The notes under the pieces: generated by a model
Told to the model about the DNA's origin: nothing
The model's database searches: none
What the model saw: only the letters and a program-made list of their open reading frames with translations
Assembly: GCA_013350335.1 (NCBI GenBank)
Contig: CM023540.1
Coordinates: 54,746,905-54,810,904, forward strand
DNA: 64,000 nt
Direction: 5' to 3'
From: Chimonanthus salicifolius
Lineage: Eukaryota > Streptophyta > Magnoliopsida > Laurales > Calycanthaceae
Program-made: the position numbers and the translations under genes
Shown: piece after piece, positions 60,130 to 64,000 of the stretch
How the letters are laid out: the number at the start of each line of letters is the position of its first letter
How positions within the stretch are numbered: position 1 is the first letter of the stretch

Positions 60130-62542
60130 TGTAATACACTGACTAGAATTAAAGCGTAATCAGGATAATAAATATTTTTTTAACAAGTTAATCTTGAAGA
60201 TTACGGTTAGGGCTTTACGAAAGCCCAGGGTTTTTAAACCCTGTTATTAAATACAAGTTAAATTAAGTAAATAGTGTCAAAATATGAATTTTGTTTAAAT
60301 CTATGCTTTTTAATGAAATTTAAATCTTCAAAATTTTATGATGAGTAGAGTTTATAAAACCCAACATTTTTGTTAAGTTGCATTGAATTAATTAAATTAT
60401 TTAAATCATGTTTTTAGTTAAAATTTAATTAAGACACAAAATGGACTTATTTGCAGAACCTGCTGGAAGGACTTATCTGCAAATTATTTTTACTGTTTTT
60501 ACTGTTGCTACTTCAACGTGGCCGTACCGACCCATGCAATCGCCCGTGGGCTGCCGGTGATGTGCCCATCATCTAGCCTGGTTGGAGGGTTTATAAATTC
60601 TATCCTCTTCCCAACTGGATTCACCTCAGATCAAACTTTACCCCCTGTGAAAACCAAACTGTCGTCCCTCTCTGTTCTTTTCAAAAAATTTCATCGTAAG
60701 CTTAAGGAGGAAGATTTTTCAAGTTTCGGATTTTCAACTCCAGAGTTTAAGCGAAGGTAACCTCTGTGTTCCTTTTCAAATTCTAATCGGTTTAGAATCA
60801 AATAGAAGTAAAATTGATTAAGTTTTGAGTGTGTAATTTGGATTTGAAGTTCTAATGGGAAATTCAGATATTCTTGTGTTTCACTGAGGAGTCCATCTAA
60901 CCAGTTAGATGTGAAAAACGAACCCAGAAAACCCACTATTTCTGCATTCGTATTTCACATAGCCGTTGCAGTTACTGTCTGTTGTTGCAGACAGAGAAGG
61001 AAGACGACTTTCAGAAGGTCAGAGAGTTGGGCTTCGGAAGTTCCGAAGCCTACACCTTCTGAAATTCCGAGCTTCGGTTCGGGGTTCCGAAGTGTCCAGA
61101 GGCTAACCGTTTCTCCCGCCTCTACTGACGAGATGTTCCGAGTCTGTTTTGGAAGGACCGAATTGCTCGGAAGTTCTGAGCTCTCCTCAGTAAGCTCCGA
61201 GACACACCAAGACCCACAGATTGTTTTGTTTTCTGTTTTTGGCTCGGAAGCACCCTCGGAAGTTCCGATACATGAGCCTCGGAAGTTCCGAAGGACAGAA
61301 CCATGTTCCAAAGGTTCTGTAAACCAGTTTAGGGAGTGGTTCGAAAGGTCCGAAGCCACAGTACCAGGTTCCAAGGCATGTTCCGAGGAGCCCATTTTTG
61401 AATTGTAAATTTTGGTTTGATTTTAGGTTGCATGTTTTAGACCCTAGGTTTTAATGTGATGCTTAAACCCCTCTTTGATAAATAAAAATGATACTAACCC
61501 CTTTCTATTGGTACTATAGTGTATGTGCTTATTGTATTCACTTCCAGGCCGATACTCTCTATCTGTAGCTGACTCCGCCCAATAGCTATCTGTAACTATG
61601 TAATTTCTTTCGCTACTCGGTAGAAAAGAAGGGTTTGGGCACTGAGTGACCTCTGGGCCTAACTATCTATAAGAGAAATGGTCTGAGCACCTTTTACTTC
61701 TAGCTTAACTCAATACGTCAACCTGGTCATGTCCAGAAGACAATATGAGAAGTGGCTTGAGCACTGTATTATATATTATTGATTATTGTAATTTAAAATG
61801 GTTAGTAACCAAATAGGAGACTCAGTTCCATTTCCCTTGGAGATTTCCGGAAAATTGGATAGAAATATTTGAAATACTATGAGTATGTATTCTTTTGTAA
61901 GCTATGTATATGTACTGATCATTGTTTGTATGCTTGGCAGGTTCTTCGATATCACACATTTTCGGTGAGAAGACTTAACACTGCAGTAAGAGTAAATCAG
62001 GTTAAAAAAGATCTAGCGCAATGAGTAGTTTCAAGGATTTGTTTTGATGAACCTACTTACATGCCTATACATGATGCACTAATTTAAAGAGCGTTTATCG
62101 ATATTTATGATGTTGATCATATATGATGATGCCTATGAGCTATGATGATGTTAATACTACTTTCATGTACCATTAACTACTGAACTATTACTGGCCTTGG
62201 GGGTGTCGGTTTACGTCTACTGGACCAAGTGGGTCAGTTGCTGACTTCTGGTGTGTCAGTACGGGTTTTGGATGGGCCGGAGATGTACTTGCAAGGATGA
62301 TATTTTGACAGTAGTTACTCTGATTTGTTTAAACAATTATTTCGCTTATGGAAATATGTGATTGTATGTTATGTGTATGCATGTGGGTAGGCTTACGATT
62401 TGTGTGTGAGTCCACATGTTGAGAACATGTGTGGCTGGGCCTAACTCGGGACCCAACCCAGTTATAAGTATTGAGATTAGTTTACAAAAAAAAAAAAAAA
62501 ATCAGTAGCATTCTGGGTCCACTTCCGGGTCGGGGCGTTACA
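60130..62542 (+). repeat. 5' LTR of gypsy element (family A copy 3)
   Basis: TGTAATACACTGAC...GGGGCGTTACA, 2413 bp. TATA box TTATAAATTC at 60591-60600; donor-like GCGAAGGTAACC at about 60752; acceptor-like TTGTTGCAG near 60990; a GTTCCGAAG-rich zone 61030-61390. Two long overlapping frames on opposite strands (60911-61408, 60955-61395) in that zone reflect its palindromic repeats and codon-like periodicity, not genes. Confidence 0.85.
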
Positions 62543-62545
62543 GCT

Positions 62546-62558
62546 GGGTATCAGAGCC
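62546..62558 (+). other. Primer binding site (tRNA-Met type)
   Basis: GGGTATCAGAGCC, one mismatch or indel away from the usual TGGTATCAGAGCC, three bases after the LTR end. It sets orientation and LTR limit. Confidence 0.8.
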
Positions 62559-62656
62559 TTGGCTCAAACTCTAGGACTGTGATAGGTTACAGCATAGTTA
62601 GAACCTATTCTTGGATTAAAATTGCAAATGATATTTTCTATTTTTGTGATATAGAT

Positions 62657-63166
62657 ATGTCTAGCAATGTGGAATATTCCGAGAAATGGGACAAGGGAAC
62701 CCCTAATTGTCCCATAGATTTGACTTCAACTACCAGTAACTCCAGCATACCAAACTACAATGTTGGAGTTGTACCAAATGTCGAAGTGGTACGAAACGAA
62801 AATGTCAAAATGGTTACAGCCTTTGTACAAGATGAGATTATGGGGGATGTCCCAACCATAGAGGAATCCGTAGGAGAAGTATGCTCCCCAGAGTAGACAC
62901 CGGCTACACCGATCGCAGAGGATATGATGGTGTATGTTTGTGAGTTTTGCAACTAGGAGGGGCACAACTACATCTATTGCCCTTATCCTATTAATGTGGT
63001 GTGCCCAGTTTGCGGATTCTGCAGGCATGGACGGGAAATGACTAATTGTCCTTATATCGGAGGACCAGGGATAGTACATTGCGGAGTGTTAGAGCACATT
63101 TTAGAGACATGCCCTGACAACATTTTCAATTTTAATAATGATGTAGGATCTTCCACAGAAAATTAG
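62657..63166 (+). pseudogene. Extra gypsy ORF upstream of gag with three zinc-knuckle-like motifs
   Basis: 169 codons from ATG 62657 to TAG 63164, in a single frame apart from two internal TAG codons (62894 and 62966). N-terminus MSSNVEYSEKWDKGTPNCP, a Ser/Asn-rich then acidic middle, and then C-terminal Cys/His motifs: CEFCN-x-EGHNYIYC (CX2CX4HX4C), CPVCGFCRHGREMTNC (CX2CX4HX6C) and a third, degenerate one, HCGVLEHILETC. At the second TAG the sister copy at 43083 has CAG (Gln), so these stops look like C-to-T decay. The protein is separate from gag, which starts 214 bases downstream in another frame. A nucleic-acid-binding role is inferred from the knuckles only; no known family was recognised. 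Confidence 0.7.
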
Positions 63167-63379
63167 GCAGGAGGTGGTAGGAAGGGGTTGAGGGGAAACT
63201 TTGTAAGGGCTTTTTGTTGTGTTTTCAGTGTGTGTTGTATGAAGGGTTTTCAAACCCCATAAACTCTTGTAAATATAAATAAAGTCTTTAAGTTTGTTAA
63301 TGACATGTGCAACTCTTTTGATTTGTCTTGATAACTTATTCATCTCAAATAATTAAGCAATATTTGTAAATAACAGGAA

Positions 63380-64000
63380 ATGTCAGGACCAAATGGAAAC
63401 AGAAACAATTGCCGAGGACGGAGGACTGATCCTTTACCTCGTGACGTACCCAATGAAACTATTCACGGGCAATGGATGTTTTCCAACGGATAGCCGAAAA
63501 CATGCAACGCCCTCATGTTAGAACTTAAGAAGAGAGAGCCAATTCGGCTCTAAAGGAATTGAAGAGACTAAACCCGACGAGTTTCTCAAGAATCGAGGAC
63601 CCAGTGCGGCGAGAAATTGGCTCACTCAAATTAGTTAGATCCTAAACACCTTAACCATTGCCGATGATCTGCGAGTCACTTTAGCAATGTATCAATTGGA
63701 GGGGAACGCTTACGGATGGTGGGAGGCCAAAAGTCTGGTTCGTAATCACGAACTCATAACTTGGGAGGAGTTTTCAGCAGCTTTCTTCCCCCGTTATTTC
63801 CCTATGACGATCCAGGAAGCAAGGAAGAGGGAGTTCCTCAACATTCAAAAAGGTTCTGACACAGTGGCACAGTATGCCATAAGGTTCGTCGATCCGATGC
63901 AATTCGTACCCTGGATAACAGCAAATGAGGAAGAGAAAATCCAACATTTTGAAAATGGACTTCGACCCTTCCTACAGCGACAATTGACTGGGTTAACTTT
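63380..64000 (+). pseudogene. Ty3/gypsy gag (Retrotrans_gag), partial and frameshifted
   Basis: ATG at 63380 (MSGPNGNRNNCRGRRTDPLP). After frame breaks at about 63470 and 63540 and an internal TAG near 63637, the core of the Retrotrans_gag family is continuous to the window end: LAMYQLEGNAYGWWEAKS, TWEEFSAAFFPRYFP, KREFLNIQKGSDTVAQYAIRF, then an FENGLRPFLQRQL region. The first part fits a basic N-terminal arm. It would form the particle capsid. The zinc knuckle expected later in gag and the pol genes are outside the window. Confidence 0.8.

Larger units (their letters stand above)
60130..64000 (+). mobile_element. Gypsy element 5' part (family A), runs off the window
   Basis: Order: 2.4-kb 5' LTR, primer site, ~100-bp leader, an extra ORF with zinc knuckles (62657-63166), ~210-bp gap, gag (63380 onward). 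pol and the 3' LTR would lie to the right of the window. Frame breaks in both ORFs mean this copy could not make intact proteins itself. Confidence 0.85.

Noticed and set aside
60911..61408. Long overlapping open frames on both strands (165 and 146 codons)
   Set aside because: They lie in the GTTCCGAAG palindrome-rich zone of an LTR; the symmetry of the repeat keeps both strands open. No domain and no conservation of frame in sister LTRs.

Overview
The window looks like intergenic DNA from a large, repeat-rich plant nuclear genome. Evidence: plant Ty1/copia and Ty3/gypsy LTR retrotransposons with initiator-tRNA-Met-type primer sites, a FAR1/FHY3-related gene with GT-AG introns, tRNA-derived SINEs, MITEs and a plastid-type tRNA-His relic. 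The style (several-kb LTRs, many MITEs) would fit a woody angiosperm such as a magnoliid, but that is only a guess. One host-type gene is recognisable; nearly everything else is mobile-element DNA, much of it nested.

Layout. 1-5500: AT-rich DNA with two MITE families. 5723-9126: a decayed copia element bounded by a perfect 5-bp target duplication (GTCTC), itself containing foreign DNA. 9186-9920: more MITEs. 10893-11358: a minisatellite. 11927-15638: a FAR1-RELATED SEQUENCE (FRS) gene with a one-base frameshift and a duplicated first-exon-like segment. 16502-16574: tRNA-His(GUG) relic. 17206-24923: a long gypsy LTR holding a SINE and a truncated Sirevirus-like copia element. 25629-26825: a 1.2-kb foldback element with ~600-bp inverted arms and a perfect 9-bp target duplication, hence Mutator-like. 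28826-31920: second copy of the long gypsy LTR. 33082-33944: a TRIM-type mini-retrotransposon arranged LTR-internal-LTR-internal-LTR.

34972-58848 is a stack of nested retrotransposons. The outermost is a minus-strand copia element whose gag, protease/pre-integrase, integrase, RT and RNase H pieces can be followed through four insertions: a solo gypsy LTR (37476-40675, target duplication GGTCT/GATCT), a non-autonomous gypsy element (42043-48613, GTGGC), and a Sirevirus-like element (48930-57008, ACCTT) that carries another solo gypsy LTR (50898-54254, ATATT). A 1.47-kb block of the stack (40574-42042) is repeated inside the gypsy element at 43351-44819. The two solo LTRs carry arrays of a GGCCAT/ATGGCC hairpin.

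60130-64000 is the 5' end of a gypsy element (2.4-kb LTR, primer site, an extra ORF, then gag) that runs off the right edge. The extra ORF upstream of gag encodes a small acidic protein followed by CCHC zinc-knuckle-like motifs; a split copy occurs in the gypsy element at 42043-48613. This extra zinc-knuckle ORF, the foldback element, the tandem TRIM and the LTR hairpin arrays are the most notable items.
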